DNA of 64,000 bases from Sva-07 sp963752815. GTDB taxonomy: Bacteria; Actinomycetota; Acidimicrobiia; Acidimicrobiales; Ilumatobacteraceae. Below the pieces are notes generated by a model, which was given only the letters and a program-made list of their open reading frames with translations, searched no databases and was not told the origin of the DNA. Positions within the stretch are counted from its first letter, which is position 1. Every line of letters starts with the position of its first letter. This document shows, piece by piece, positions 9,817 through 18,106 of the stretch. The position numbers were made by a program, and so were the translations under genes. The stretch lies in contig CAVVZI010000006.1 in assembly GCA_963752815.1 (NCBI GenBank), positions 620,001-684,000 of the forward strand, in the 5' to 3' direction.

Positions 9817-10503
9817 TCACGGCCGGCGGCGTGGCACGCGTGTACGACGCCGTTCGGTGCGGGCGACCCGGCGGCTCTGCCGCCGCGAGCGGCGCATCTC
9901 GATCCGGGCCGCCGTGACGGGGGCCACCGCGGCCTGCCGCCACACCTTGACGAACCGCTGGATCGCCGTGATCGAGGTGAGCACGAGCATGATCCACAGG
10001 ATCGGGATCAGCAACGGCTGGAACAGCAGGCCGATGCAGATCGCGATGATTCGCTCGGCGCGCTCCATGAGCCCGCCCTTGGCGTTGATCCCGAGCGACT
10101 CGGCCTTGGCCCGCTGATAGCTGATCAGCGAACTCACCGAGGCCACGGCGAACGGCAGGATCGACATGTGGGCCGACTCGGTGCTCGCCAGGTACCAGGC
10201 GATGCCGCCGAGCAGCAGCGCGTCGGTGATCCGATCGACGGTCGAGTCGAAGAAGGCGCCGCGCTGGCTCGACGAGGCCTGGGCCTTGGCCAGCGCGCCG
10301 TCGAGCAGGTCGGGAAGTGCGGCGAGGATCACGAGCACGAGCCCGAGGTGGAGATGTTGCGCGCCGATCGCCACCGCGGCACCGATGCCGACGAGCAGGC
10401 CGAGCACGGTGAGGTGGTCGGGGGTCAGACCCGTCTTGCGGAGCAGGTTGCCGATCGGCTTGACCGCCTTGTCGACCGGTGTCCGGAACTTGCCGTCGAA
10501 CAT
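9817..10503 (-). CDS. pgsA: CDP-alcohol phosphatidyltransferase, phosphatidylinositol-phosphate synthase type
   Basis: The enzyme joins CDP-diacylglycerol to an inositol-type alcohol at the membrane. The CDP-alcohol signature has canonical spacing: Asp65, Asp68-Gly69, Ala72, Gly82, Asp86, Asp90. Position 73, normally Arg, is Lys. Six hydrophobic segments are evident, and the C-terminal 35 residues are strongly basic (RRSRRQSRRVARTERRR). Neighbours thrS and HIT upstream and patA/pimA downstream match the mycobacterial PIM locus, supporting inositol phosphate as the acceptor. 228 residues is the usual length. Confidence 0.88.
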   Translation of the reverse strand: MFDGKFRTPVDKAVKPIGNLLRKTGLTPDHLTVLGLLVGIGAAVAIGAQHLHLGLVLVILAALPDLLDGALAKAQASSSQRGAFFDSTVDRITDALLLGGIAWYLASTESAHMSILPFAVASVSSLISYQRAKAESLGINAKGGLMERAERIIAICIGLLFQPLLIPILWIMLVLTSITAIQRFVKVWRQAAVAPVTAARIEMRRSRRQSRRVARTERRRTRVPRRRP

Positions 10504-10569
10504 CGCAACGACGCTATCCCAGCAGGGCCGCGTACACGTGACGCATCGCGCCGGCGCGTCGCGAGCAGG

Positions 10570-11106
10570 TCAGAGCAGGACGTCGGCGTCGGGGTTCGGT
10601 TCGACGAGGTGTTGGATCACTTCGCCGTCGATCGCATCGACGAGCACCAACCCGCGTTGCGCCGGTGGGTCTTCGGCCGAATAGCACAGCACGCGCCACG
10701 TCGGCCGGCTGCGCAGGCCACGCCAGACCTGTTGCGCGGAGGCATGGCCGATGGCGAAGCCGACGGCTCCCTGGGCCGCCACGAGCGCCTCGGTCTCGTC
10801 GACGTGCATCCGCCACCCGGAGGTGATCGAGATGATCGCCGCGGCGGTCAGCAACCCGGCCGCCACGAGCCAGCCGACGTTCACGATCGGCGAGTCGGGG
10901 AACCCGAAGTAGATGGCGACGCAAGCGGCGGCGATCACGAGGTAGATCACGCCAGGCCAGCGACGACGGCTGTTGTCGGGGAACTGGTACGGGCCGACGA
11001 AACCCGACGGATCGAGATCGTGGGGCAGCTCGTCGCGCACGTCGTCGGTCGTGGCGGGCGCCGGCGGTTCCGTCATCCCAGGATTCGGTGTCGGGGACTC
11101 GGTCAT
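10570..11106 (-). CDS. Hypothetical membrane protein
   Basis: The 178-residue protein has an acidic, proline-rich N-terminus, then two hydrophobic segments (about residues 45-65 and 70-90), then a soluble domain ending in PNPDADVLL. I do not recognise a named family. An ATG at 11106 gives MTESPTPNP; a TTG nine bases earlier (11115) is an alternative. It is encoded between the HIT gene (12 bp upstream) and pgsA, a position where actinobacteria often carry a small accessory gene, so a role linked to the PI/PIM operon is possible but unproven. Confidence 0.75.
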   Translation of the reverse strand: MTESPTPNPGMTEPPAPATTDDVRDELPHDLDPSGFVGPYQFPDNSRRRWPGVIYLVIAAACVAIYFGFPDSPIVNVGWLVAAGLLTAAAIISITSGWRMHVDETEALVAAQGAVGFAIGHASAQQVWRGLRSRPTWRVLCYSAEDPPAQRGLVLVDAIDGEVIQHLVEPNPDADVLL

Positions 11107-11118
11107 GGTGGACAAAGC

Positions 11119-11646
11119 CTACGGTGAGTCCGGCCAGGCGTCTCGAACCTTCCGGGCCGACTCGGCCAGGCTCTCCGGCAGCGTCTGGGCGTTGGCGATC
11201 GCCGACATGAAGTTCGAATCGCCCGTCCACCGTGGCACGACATGGACGTGCAGGTGCGACGGCACCGAACCGCCCGAGGCACGGCCGAGGTTCAGGCCGA
11301 CATTGACGCCGTCGGGTCGGTAGGCGACCCGCACCGCGCCGACGGCGGCGGTGACCGACGCCCACAGCTCGGCCGTCTCGGCGCCGTCGAGCATCGCCAG
11401 GTCGGCGATCTCGCGGTACGGGAGCACCATCAAATGACCCGAGGTGTACGGGAAGGCGTTCATCACCGCGAAGCAGGTCGGGCCCCGATGGACGATGTGG
11501 GTCTCGTCGTCCGACAGGCCCGACTCGAGCAACTGGGTGAACACGCTCGGCGCGTCGGCGCCGCGATCGAAGGCGGCGCGGCTGTCGGCACCCTCACCGA
11601 CGACGTACGCCGAGCGCCAACCCGACCAGATGCGGTCGATGCTCAT
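11119..11646 (-). CDS. HIT family nucleotide hydrolase/phosphorylase (Rv2613c-like)
   Basis: The 175-residue protein contains the histidine triad HLHVHVVPRW near its C-terminal third and the upstream NVGLNLGRASGGSVPSH stretch typical of the diadenosine tetraphosphate phosphorylase branch of the HIT family. The ATG at 11646 (MSIDRIWSGWRSAY) is chosen; an upstream in-frame extension would run into thrS. It follows thrS by 10 bp. The thrS-HIT-pgsA order is the same as in mycobacteria. Removal of Ap4A-type by-products of aminoacyl-tRNA synthetases would fit this pairing, but is inference. Confidence 0.9.
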   Translation of the reverse strand: MSIDRIWSGWRSAYVVGEGADSRAAFDRGADAPSVFTQLLESGLSDDETHIVHRGPTCFAVMNAFPYTSGHLMVLPYREIADLAMLDGAETAELWASVTAAVGAVRVAYRPDGVNVGLNLGRASGGSVPSHLHVHVVPRWTGDSNFMSAIANAQTLPESLAESARKVRDAWPDSP

Positions 11647-11656
11647 ACGGCCGGAC

Positions 11657-13639
11657 TCAGGCACGCAGTGCGGAGCGTTCGGCGTCGTCGACCTCGGCGC
11701 GCAGATCGGCCACGAACTGATCGAGTGGAATGCCGCGGACGACATCGCCACCTCGCGGGTTGACCCCGACCGTCTTCGCTTCGACGTCGTCGTCGCCGAC
11801 GACGAGCACGTAGGGGATCTTCTCCAACTTGGCGTGGCGGATGCGCTTGCCGAGCCCGTCGTCGGCCGCGCCGTAGTTCACGCGCATCCCGACCTCGGCG
11901 AGGGCCTCGACCACCTGCTTGGCGTATTCCTCGTGGGCCTCGGCCACCGGCAGCACCTCGACCTGCACGGGCGCCAACCACGTCGGGAACGCGCCGGCGT
12001 AGTGCTCGAGGAGCACACCGAAGAACCGCTCGATCGAGCCGAGCAGCGCCCGGTGCAGCATGATCGGCCGGTGCCGGGCGTTGTCGGCACCGACGTACTC
12101 GAGGTCGAACCGCTCCGGATGGTTGAAGTCGGCCTGGATGGTCGACAGCTGCCACGACCGCCCGATCGCATCGCGCACGTCGACGTCGATCTTCGGGCCG
12201 TAGAACGCGGCGTCGCCCTCCTTGATGCCGTACTCCAGGCCGTGCGTGTCGAGGGCCTGGCGCAGCGCCTCGGTCGCGTCGTCCCAGAGCTCGTCGCTGC
12301 CGACGTACTTGTTCGGGTCCTTCGTCGACAGGTTGAACGTGAAGTCGTCGAAGCCGAACGCCCGCAGCACCGACAGGATGAAGTCGAGCAGGCTGGCGAC
12401 CTCGTCGGCCAGCTGCTCGCGGGTGCAGAAGATGTGGCTGTCGTCCTGGGTGAAGCCGCGGATCCGCATGAGGCCGTGCAATGTGCCCGCACGCTCGTAG
12501 CGGTAGACGGTGCCGAGTTCGAACAACCGCAACGGCAGTTCGCGGTAGCTGCGCTGCCGGCTGTCGAAGATCAGACAGTGCATCGGGCAGTTCATCGGCT
12601 TCGGGTAGTACGTGCCGTTGTCCATCTCCATCGGCGGGTACATCCCGTCGGCGTAGAAGCCGAGGTGCCCTGACGTCTCGAACAGCTTCGAGTTGGCCAG
12701 GTGCGGCGTGTAGACGAACGAGTAGCCGCCCTTCTCGTGGCGGAGACGGCTGTAGTCCTCGATGAGCTTGCGCACGATGGCGCCCTTGGGGTGCCACACC
12801 GCGAGACCGCCGCCGAGCATCGACGGGAAGCTGAGCAGGTCGAGTTCGGTCGCCAGCTTGCGATGGTCGCGCTTGGCGGCCTCCTCCAGTTGGTGGAGAT
12901 GGTCGGCGAGGGCCTGCTTCGACTCCCAGGCCGTGCCGTAGATGCGCTGCAGCATCGGCCCCTTCTCGTTGCCGCGCCAGTAGGCGCCGGCGACCTTCTG
13001 CAGCTTGAAGTGGCCGAGCCGACCCGTCGAGGGGACGTGCGGACCGACACACATGTCGACGAAGTCGTCGGTGTTGCGGTACACGCTGATCACGCCGTCG
13101 GCGGAGACCTCGGCCGAGTCCTCCTCGTCGACACCCGCCGCCTCGACCTTCTCGATGATCTCGACCTTGTAGCTCTGGTCGGCGAAGAGTTCCTTCGCCT
13201 CCGACATCGACATCTCCGAACGCGTGAACGGCTGGTTGGCCTTCATGATCTCGCGCATCCGCGCCTCGATGCGCTCGAGATCGTCGTCGCTGAACGTGAC
13301 GCCGTTCGGCAGTTCGAAGTCGTAGTAGAAGCCGTTCTCGATCGCCGGACCGATGGAGAACTTGGCACCCGGGAACAGTTGCGTGACGGCTTGTGCCATC
13401 ACATGTGACGTCGAGTGGCGCAGGACGTGGCGACCGGCCTCGGTGTCGCTCGTGATGATCGACACGACGTCACCGTCGTGGAGTTCGGTGGTGAGATCGA
13501 CTTCCTTACCGCCCACGGTCGCCGCGACCGCGGCCTTCTTCAGCCCGCTGCCGATGGCGGCGGCGAGGTCGAACGGCGTGGCCGGCGCGTCGAGTTCACG
13601 CTGGGCACCATCGGGGAGCGAAATCGTGATCGTGGACAT
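11657..13639 (-). CDS. thrS: Threonine--tRNA ligase
   Basis: The 660-residue class II synthetase has an N-terminal TGS domain (MSTITISLPDGAQREL), the editing domain with the zinc-like HSTSHVMAQA, the catalytic core with MNCPMHCLIF and TVYRYERAGTLHGLMRIRGF, and the C-terminal anticodon-binding domain (GDDDVEAKTVGVNPRGG). The ATG at 13639 fits the family start; an in-frame upstream extension to 13714 is encoded by an intergenic repeat and was rejected. It heads the thrS-HIT-pgsA-patA-pimA run. Confidence 0.97.
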   Translation of the reverse strand: MSTITISLPDGAQRELDAPATPFDLAAAIGSGLKKAAVAATVGGKEVDLTTELHDGDVVSIITSDTEAGRHVLRHSTSHVMAQAVTQLFPGAKFSIGPAIENGFYYDFELPNGVTFSDDDLERIEARMREIMKANQPFTRSEMSMSEAKELFADQSYKVEIIEKVEAAGVDEEDSAEVSADGVISVYRNTDDFVDMCVGPHVPSTGRLGHFKLQKVAGAYWRGNEKGPMLQRIYGTAWESKQALADHLHQLEEAAKRDHRKLATELDLLSFPSMLGGGLAVWHPKGAIVRKLIEDYSRLRHEKGGYSFVYTPHLANSKLFETSGHLGFYADGMYPPMEMDNGTYYPKPMNCPMHCLIFDSRQRSYRELPLRLFELGTVYRYERAGTLHGLMRIRGFTQDDSHIFCTREQLADEVASLLDFILSVLRAFGFDDFTFNLSTKDPNKYVGSDELWDDATEALRQALDTHGLEYGIKEGDAAFYGPKIDVDVRDAIGRSWQLSTIQADFNHPERFDLEYVGADNARHRPIMLHRALLGSIERFFGVLLEHYAGAFPTWLAPVQVEVLPVAEAHEEYAKQVVEALAEVGMRVNYGAADDGLGKRIRHAKLEKIPYVLVVGDDDVEAKTVGVNPRGGDVVRGIPLDQFVADLRAEVDDAERSALRA

Positions 13640-13690
13640 CGTCGTCCCAGGATACGACGATGGCGTTGACGCCGGACCCTCGATTCCGGA

Positions 13691-13781
13691 GGCTCGGCCA
13701 ACCTCGATCGTCACGATCGATGCCGGACGCTCGGCCGACCTCGATCGTCACGACGAGACTCGCCGTGAGGCCGAGCCAATC
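13691..13781 (-). repeat. Post-stop palindromic repeat, copy A (one full plus one partial unit)
   Basis: Starting about 5 bp after the plsC stop, the minus strand reads GATTGGCTCGGCCTCACGGC and later GATCGAGGTCGGCCGAGC. The arms GCTCGGCC (13729-13736) and GGCCGAGC (13769-13776) are perfectly complementary over a 48-bp span. A second, partial copy (GATCGAGGTTGGCCGAGC) follows towards 13691. Closely related units lie after mshC, dnaE and the Rrf2 gene. No T-tract follows, so a classical terminator is not obvious. Confidence 0.85.
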
Positions 13782-13785
13782 AGCT

Positions 13786-14556
13786 TCAGTGTCCGACGGC
13801 AGCCAGTTCGCGCATGTCGGGCATCGTGATCGGGAGCACGTCGTTGACGCTGGCGACCCGGGCCGCCACCGTCGGTTCGGTCTCGGCCCGCTCACCGGCG
13901 TACATGTTGACGTATTCCTGCCCCGTGAGTTCACGGATCTCGTACATCACCTCGTCGGTCATCGAGCGCCAGGCGATGTGCTCGGCTCCTCGGCCCCGGT
14001 ACCGCTCGGGGCGGATGGGCCGGCCGATCGTGATCGAGCACTGGCGGAACAGCTTGGGCGCCTTGGCGTCGGGGGGCTGGATCGCTTCGGTGCCGACGAC
14101 GCCGACGGGGAAGATCGGGCAGTCGAGCTTCATGGCGAGCCGCGCCGCGCCGGTGCGACCCTTGTAGAGCCGGCCGTCGCGGCTGCGTGTGCCTTCGGGA
14201 AAGATGCCGAACAGCTCGCCGCGCCGGAGTACCTGCTCGGCCGTGTCGAGCGCGGCGGTGCTCTTCTCGCCGCCGCTGCGGTCGATCGGGATCATGCCGA
14301 GCGCCGGGAACAGGTATTTCGTCTTCCACGAGTCCATGTACTCCGCCTTGCCGACGAAGGAGATGTTGCGCCGCACCATCAGCATCAGGAAGGCCGAGTC
14401 GAGGAAACTGATGTGGTTCGGGCACAGGATCGCCGGGCCGTCGATCGGCAACCGTTCGAATCCGCGCACGTCGATGGTCCACAGTTTCGACGCCACCGGG
14501 CGTCCGACCTTACGGACCCGGCGTTGCCACGCCCCAGCTCCGCGACCACTCGTCAT
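13786..14556 (-). CDS. plsC: 1-acyl-sn-glycerol-3-phosphate acyltransferase family protein
   Basis: The PlsC family esterifies lysophosphatidic acid or a related acceptor. The catalytic HX4D motif is present as NHISFLD, and the acceptor-binding FPEGTRS and later GVVGTEAIQP motifs follow in order. Length is 256 residues from the ATG at 14556 (MTSGRGAG); an ATG at 14574 is a close alternative. The C-terminus extends about 50 residues past the acyltransferase core. It is isolated from its neighbours by repeat-bearing intergenic regions on both sides. Confidence 0.9.
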   Translation of the reverse strand: MTSGRGAGAWQRRVRKVGRPVASKLWTIDVRGFERLPIDGPAILCPNHISFLDSAFLMLMVRRNISFVGKAEYMDSWKTKYLFPALGMIPIDRSGGEKSTAALDTAEQVLRRGELFGIFPEGTRSRDGRLYKGRTGAARLAMKLDCPIFPVGVVGTEAIQPPDAKAPKLFRQCSITIGRPIRPERYRGRGAEHIAWRSMTDEVMYEIRELTGQEYVNMYAGERAETEPTVAARVASVNDVLPITMPDMRELAAVGH

Positions 14557-14629
14557 GCCTGCAGAGTAGGACATCTGTGTGACGGCACGAACGCACGAAC
14601 TTGAACTTTGTGTGAACGTGCGCGCGCGT

Positions 14630-14684
14630 GCTCGGCCGATCTCGCCCCGCCACCGGGAGATCCGACGTGAGGCCGAGCGAATCG
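14630..14684 (-). repeat. Post-stop palindromic repeat, copy B
   Basis: Immediately after the mshC TAA (14685) the minus strand reads CGATTCGCTCGGCCTCACGT, ending in GATCGGCCGAGC. Arms GCTCGGCC (14630-14637) and GGCCGAGC (14671-14678) are perfect complements, 49 bp end to end; the interior has diverged from copies A and D. It lies between mshC and plsC, both on the minus strand. Confidence 0.82.
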
Positions 14685-15815
14685 TTACAGGTCGACGCCG
14701 AGCAGTGCGGCTGCCTCCAGCACTCCCTGGCCGTGGCGGGCCGCGTCGTCGATCAAGCGGATCGCGCCGGGCGTGTCGAGGTCGTCGTCGAGACGCTGGC
14801 GCACGCCCTCGAGGAGCTCGGGGTTCGTCCGGGCGTGCGTGGACCAACTCTCGAGGCGACGGCCGTTGCGGGGCATCAGCTCGTCGTCCCACTCCCACGG
14901 GTCGCGGTAGTGGTGCTCGATGATCGCCAGCCGGATCGACCGCGGGTCGTGGGTTTCGCGCAGTTGGTCGACGAACACCAGATTGCCGAGGCTCTTCGAC
15001 ATCTTCTCACCGTCTTTCGAGATGAGTGCCGTGTGCATCCAGTGCGTGACGAACGGCTCGCCCGTCGCCGCTTCCGACTGGGCCCGCTCACATTCGTGAT
15101 GGGGGAAGATCAGGTCGGCTCCCCCACCGTGCAGATCGATCGTCGTGCCGAGCTCGCGCAGGGCGAGCGCCGAGCACTCGATGTGCCACCCGGGCCGGCC
15201 GGGCCCCCACATCGTGTCCCACGACGGTTCGTCGGCGGCCGACGGGTGCCAGAGCACGAAGTCGAGCGGAAAGCGCTTGTTCGGGTCGTCGATGTTGCCG
15301 CCCCGCTCCTTGGCGAGCAGCAGCATCTCGTCGAACGTGTAGTGGCTGAGCGAGCCGAACGAATCGAACTTGGACACGTCGAAGTACACCGAACCGCCGG
15401 CCTCGTAGGCGTAGCCACGATCGAGCACCATGCCGATGAACCCGCGGATGTCGGGGATCGCCGACGACGCCCGGGGTGTCGACGAGACCGGCAGGGCGTT
15501 GAGCGCCGTCATGTCACGCTCGAAGCGCGCTTCCTCACCGGCCGCGAGATCGAGGTAGTGCACGCCGAGTTGACGGGCCTTGGCGAACAGCGGGTCGTCG
15601 ACGTCGGTGACGTTGCGGACGCACTGCACCGTGTGGCCACGGTCGATCAGCCGGCGTTGCAGCACGTCGTAGGCGATGAACGTCGCCGCGTGGCCGAGAT
15701 GCGTGGCGTCGTACGGGGTGATCCCGCACGTGTACATCAACACGTGGTCGTTGGGCTCGAACGCCACGATGGCCTGCCGTGCGGTGTCGTACAGCTGCAT
15801 GGTCGCGGAACTCAT
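14685..15815 (-). CDS. mshC: Cysteine:1D-myo-inositol 2-amino-2-deoxy-alpha-D-glucopyranoside ligase (mycothiol biosynthesis)
   Basis: MshC adds cysteine to GlcN-inositol in mycothiol synthesis. It is a paralogue of cysteinyl-tRNA synthetase. The N-terminal signature MYTCGITPYDATHLGHAATF is the MshC version rather than the CysS version (CGPTVYD). Further matches are NVTDVDDPLF, the zinc ligands in HIECSALAL and FPHHECE, and KMSKS. At 376 residues it is slightly shorter than most MshC proteins (about 410), mainly at the N-terminus. Its ATG overlaps the npdG stop (ATGA), so the two are translationally coupled. Confidence 0.9.
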   Translation of the reverse strand: MSSATMQLYDTARQAIVAFEPNDHVLMYTCGITPYDATHLGHAATFIAYDVLQRRLIDRGHTVQCVRNVTDVDDPLFAKARQLGVHYLDLAAGEEARFERDMTALNALPVSSTPRASSAIPDIRGFIGMVLDRGYAYEAGGSVYFDVSKFDSFGSLSHYTFDEMLLLAKERGGNIDDPNKRFPLDFVLWHPSAADEPSWDTMWGPGRPGWHIECSALALRELGTTIDLHGGGADLIFPHHECERAQSEAATGEPFVTHWMHTALISKDGEKMSKSLGNLVFVDQLRETHDPRSIRLAIIEHHYRDPWEWDDELMPRNGRRLESWSTHARTNPELLEGVRQRLDDDLDTPGAIRLIDDAARHGQGVLEAAALLGVDL

Positions 15816-16495
15816 TCGGAGGGGGAAACAACCCGGGGGTCGCGTTTGATTCCCGTGAGCTTGGGTGCCACGCGGGTCTTGTAGCGGACGTTGAGTTGGA
15901 GCAGGACCGCCGTGAAGGCCTCGATCGCCGTGGCATTCGACAGCTCACCGGCATCGAGTGGTCGACATCCCGGGATGTCGTCGACGATGGCGCTGACCGT
16001 GAGCACCGCGGCCGGATCGTCGCCGCAGATCAAGACGTCGGAGTCGATCGGTTCGTCGATGTGTCCGAGCTCGGTCGCCGGGAGATGGTGGAACGCGGCG
16101 ACGATTCGGCTGCGCGGCACCGCGGCCTGCACGTGGGCGGCCACACTGCCCCGCGGTGGAACGAGGGGTTGGAACTCCTTGTTCACCCGCACGAGCGCGT
16201 TGGCCATCGACACGACGACCTTGCCGGCGAGCGCGTCGCCGTTCTCCTGCGCCGTCCCGGCGGCGGAGTCCCACGGCGTTGCCATGACGATGAGTTCACA
16301 CTCGGCAGCACCGGCGTTGTCGCCGGCCGTCAGGCGTTCGGCGAGTTGTGGCCACTTGCCCACCAGGTCGTCGACGGTCTCCATCGCCCGGTATTTCGAC
16401 CGTGAGCCGATGACGACGTCGTGCCCGATGCTGGCCAGCCGGGCGGCCAGGCCGCTGCCCGCTGGGCCGGTACCGCCGAGTATCCCGATGCGCAT
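15812..16495 (-). CDS. npdG: NADPH-dependent F420 reductase (F420:NADP oxidoreductase)
   Basis: The 227-residue protein starts MRIGILGGTGPAGSGLAARL, the Rossmann motif typical of F420:NADP oxidoreductases, followed by VVIGSRS, MATPWDSA and MANALVRV. These enzymes exchange hydride between NADP(H) and coenzyme F420. The ATG at 16495 is in the expected place immediately before the Rossmann strand. It is transcribed divergently from fabI across a 120-bp gap and overlaps mshC. F420 use fits an actinobacterial host. Confidence 0.88.
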   Translation of the reverse strand: MRIGILGGTGPAGSGLAARLASIGHDVVIGSRSKYRAMETVDDLVGKWPQLAERLTAGDNAGAAECELIVMATPWDSAAGTAQENGDALAGKVVVSMANALVRVNKEFQPLVPPRGSVAAHVQAAVPRSRIVAAFHHLPATELGHIDEPIDSDVLICGDDPAAVLTVSAIVDDIPGCRPLDAGELSNATAIEAFTAVLLQLNVRYKTRVAPKLTGIKRDPRVVSPSE

Positions 16496-16520
16496 GGCGA
16501 CAGCGTGGCATGCCCACCCC

Positions 16521-16570
16521 GTTCTCGTGAACTCCTTGCGTACCCGCGTGTGCAAGAAGTTCACGAGAAC
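16521..16570. repeat. 50-bp palindrome in the npdG-fabI divergent promoter region
   Basis: The 50 bases run from GTTCTCGTGAACT to AGTTCACGAGAAC, 13-bp arms in perfect inverted repeat, with inner CTTGC/GCAAG also complementary after one mismatch. It fills nearly half of the 120-bp gap between two divergent start codons (16495 and 16616). It could be a transcribed hairpin or a dimeric operator; its length equals that of the 50-bp palindromes at 37971 and 39117, though the sequence is unrelated. Confidence 0.85.
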
Positions 16571-16615
16571 AGACGAGGCCGATTGCCCCGTGAGCACCGG
16601 ACTAGGTTGCCCGCC

Positions 16616-17383
16616 ATGGGACTGCTCGACGGCAAGAAGATCGTGATCACCGGTGTGCTGACCGACGCGTCGCTCGCGTACGGCGTCGCTCGGATCGCCA
16701 TCGACGAGGGTGCCGAGATCGTGCTGACCGGTGCCGGGCGGGCGCTGTCGCTCACGCAGCGCACGGCACGCAAGCTCGGCGACGGCATCGACGTGTACGA
16801 ATTCGACGTGACGGTGCCCGAGCACGGGCCCCAGGTGCGCGACGCCCTGGCGACGAAGTGGGGCCACGTCGACGGAGTCCTGCATGCGATCGGATTCGCG
16901 CCGGCGTCGTGCCTCGGCGACGCGTTCCTCGAAGCACCGTGGGAGGACGTCGCGGTCGCGATGCAGATCTCGACCTACTCGTTGAAGACCCTGGTCGACG
17001 CGTTCCTCCCGCTGATGGGCACCGGCGGTTCGTTCGTCGGCCTCGACTTCGACAATCAGCAGTCGTGGCCGGCATACAACTGGATGGGCGTCGCCAAGTC
17101 GGCGCTGCAGAGCGTGTCGCGGTACCTGGCGAAGGAACTCGGCCCGCTGGGCATCCGCTCCAACCTGGTCGCCGCCGGGCCGATCAAGACCATGGCCGCC
17201 AAGTCGATCCCGGGTTTCGCACTGTTCGAGGACATCTGGGACGACCGCGCCCCGCTCGGCTGGGACGTCACCAACTCCGAGCCGGTCGCCAAGGCCTGCG
17301 TGGCGCTCCTGTCCGACTGGTTCCCCGCCACGACCGGCGAGATCATCCACGTCGACGGCGGCTTCCACTCCACGGGCGTGTGA
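16616..17383 (+). CDS. fabI: Enoyl-[acyl-carrier-protein] reductase (NADH)
   Basis: FabI/InhA performs the last reduction of fatty acid elongation. The 255-residue protein begins MGLLDGKKIVITGVLTDASL, the FabI-type nucleotide-binding start, and has the active-site Tyr-x6-Lys in YNWMGVAK, plus RSNLVAAGPIKTMAA and HVDGGFHSTGV. The ATG at 16616 lies 45 bp past a 50-bp palindrome shared with the divergent npdG promoter region. It is followed by a methyltransferase 30 bp downstream. Confidence 0.93.
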   Translation: MGLLDGKKIVITGVLTDASLAYGVARIAIDEGAEIVLTGAGRALSLTQRTARKLGDGIDVYEFDVTVPEHGPQVRDALATKWGHVDGVLHAIGFAPASCLGDAFLEAPWEDVAVAMQISTYSLKTLVDAFLPLMGTGGSFVGLDFDNQQSWPAYNWMGVAKSALQSVSRYLAKELGPLGIRSNLVAAGPIKTMAAKSIPGFALFEDIWDDRAPLGWDVTNSEPVAKACVALLSDWFPATTGEIIHVDGGFHSTGV

Positions 17384-17413
17384 AGACTCCCCCACACCCG
17401 GACGTGACGTGAC

Positions 17414-18106
17414 GTGAGCTGGACACCGGACGAGATCGGCTACGCCGGTCTCGAACACCTCGATGCCGACTATGTCGCCGGCTACGACGCCAAGGCGCAG
17501 GTCGATCCCCGCGACGACATCGCGATCCTCGTCGCGCACGGCCTCGGACCCGGCACCACGATCGTCGACCTCGGTGCCGGGACCGGCGTGTTCACCGCTG
17601 CGGCCGCGGCGACCGGAGCCACCGTGATCGCGGTCGACGTCTCGCCGGCGATGGTGCGCCACCTCGATGCACAGTTCGCCGGTCAGCCCGACGTCACCGT
17701 CGTGCCGGCCGGGTTCCTCACGTACGAACACATCGGCGCGCCCGTCGAGTTCGTGTACTGCCGGAACGCGCTGCACCAGCTCCCCGACTTCTGGAAGGGC
17801 ATCGCCCTCCAGCGCATCACCCGGTACCTCGCGCCCGGCGCCATCTTCCGGGTCCGTGATCTCGTCTTCGACTTCGAACCCGCCGAGGCGGACGAGTTCA
17901 TCCCGGCCTGGATGGCCGGCGGCGTGGACGACCCGGCTCGGGGCTGGACGCCGGACGAACTCGCCGAGCACGTGCGCATCGAGTTCAGCACCTATCGCTG
18001 GCTGTTCGAGCCGATGCTCGAGCGGGTCGGCTTCGAGATCCTCGACGTCGACTACGTGCGCCGGGCCTACGGCGCCTACACCTGCCGGTACCCTCGATCG
18101 ACGTGA
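17414..18106 (+). CDS. Class I SAM-dependent methyltransferase
   Basis: The 230-residue protein begins at a GTG. It has the SAM-binding motif I VDLGAGTGVFT, motif II VIAVDVSPAMV and a later VYCRNALHQLPD acidic-loop region, so the Rossmann methyltransferase fold is clear. The substrate cannot be told from sequence; the AlaLeuHisGln and C-terminal layout resemble ubiquinone/sterol-type small-molecule methyltransferases. Its stop overlaps the next gene's GTG start (GTGA), so the two are co-expressed. Confidence 0.85.
   Translation: MSWTPDEIGYAGLEHLDADYVAGYDAKAQVDPRDDIAILVAHGLGPGTTIVDLGAGTGVFTAAAAATGATVIAVDVSPAMVRHLDAQFAGQPDVTVVPAGFLTYEHIGAPVEFVYCRNALHQLPDFWKGIALQRITRYLAPGAIFRVRDLVFDFEPAEADEFIPAWMAGGVDDPARGWTPDELAEHVRIEFSTYRWLFEPMLERVGFEILDVDYVRRAYGAYTCRYPRST

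Noticed and set aside
13596..13934. Shared peptide LGLTASLVVTIEVGRAS as a conserved small protein
   Set aside because: It is read from the post-stop palindromic repeat in several frames and both strands; the conservation is of DNA, not protein.
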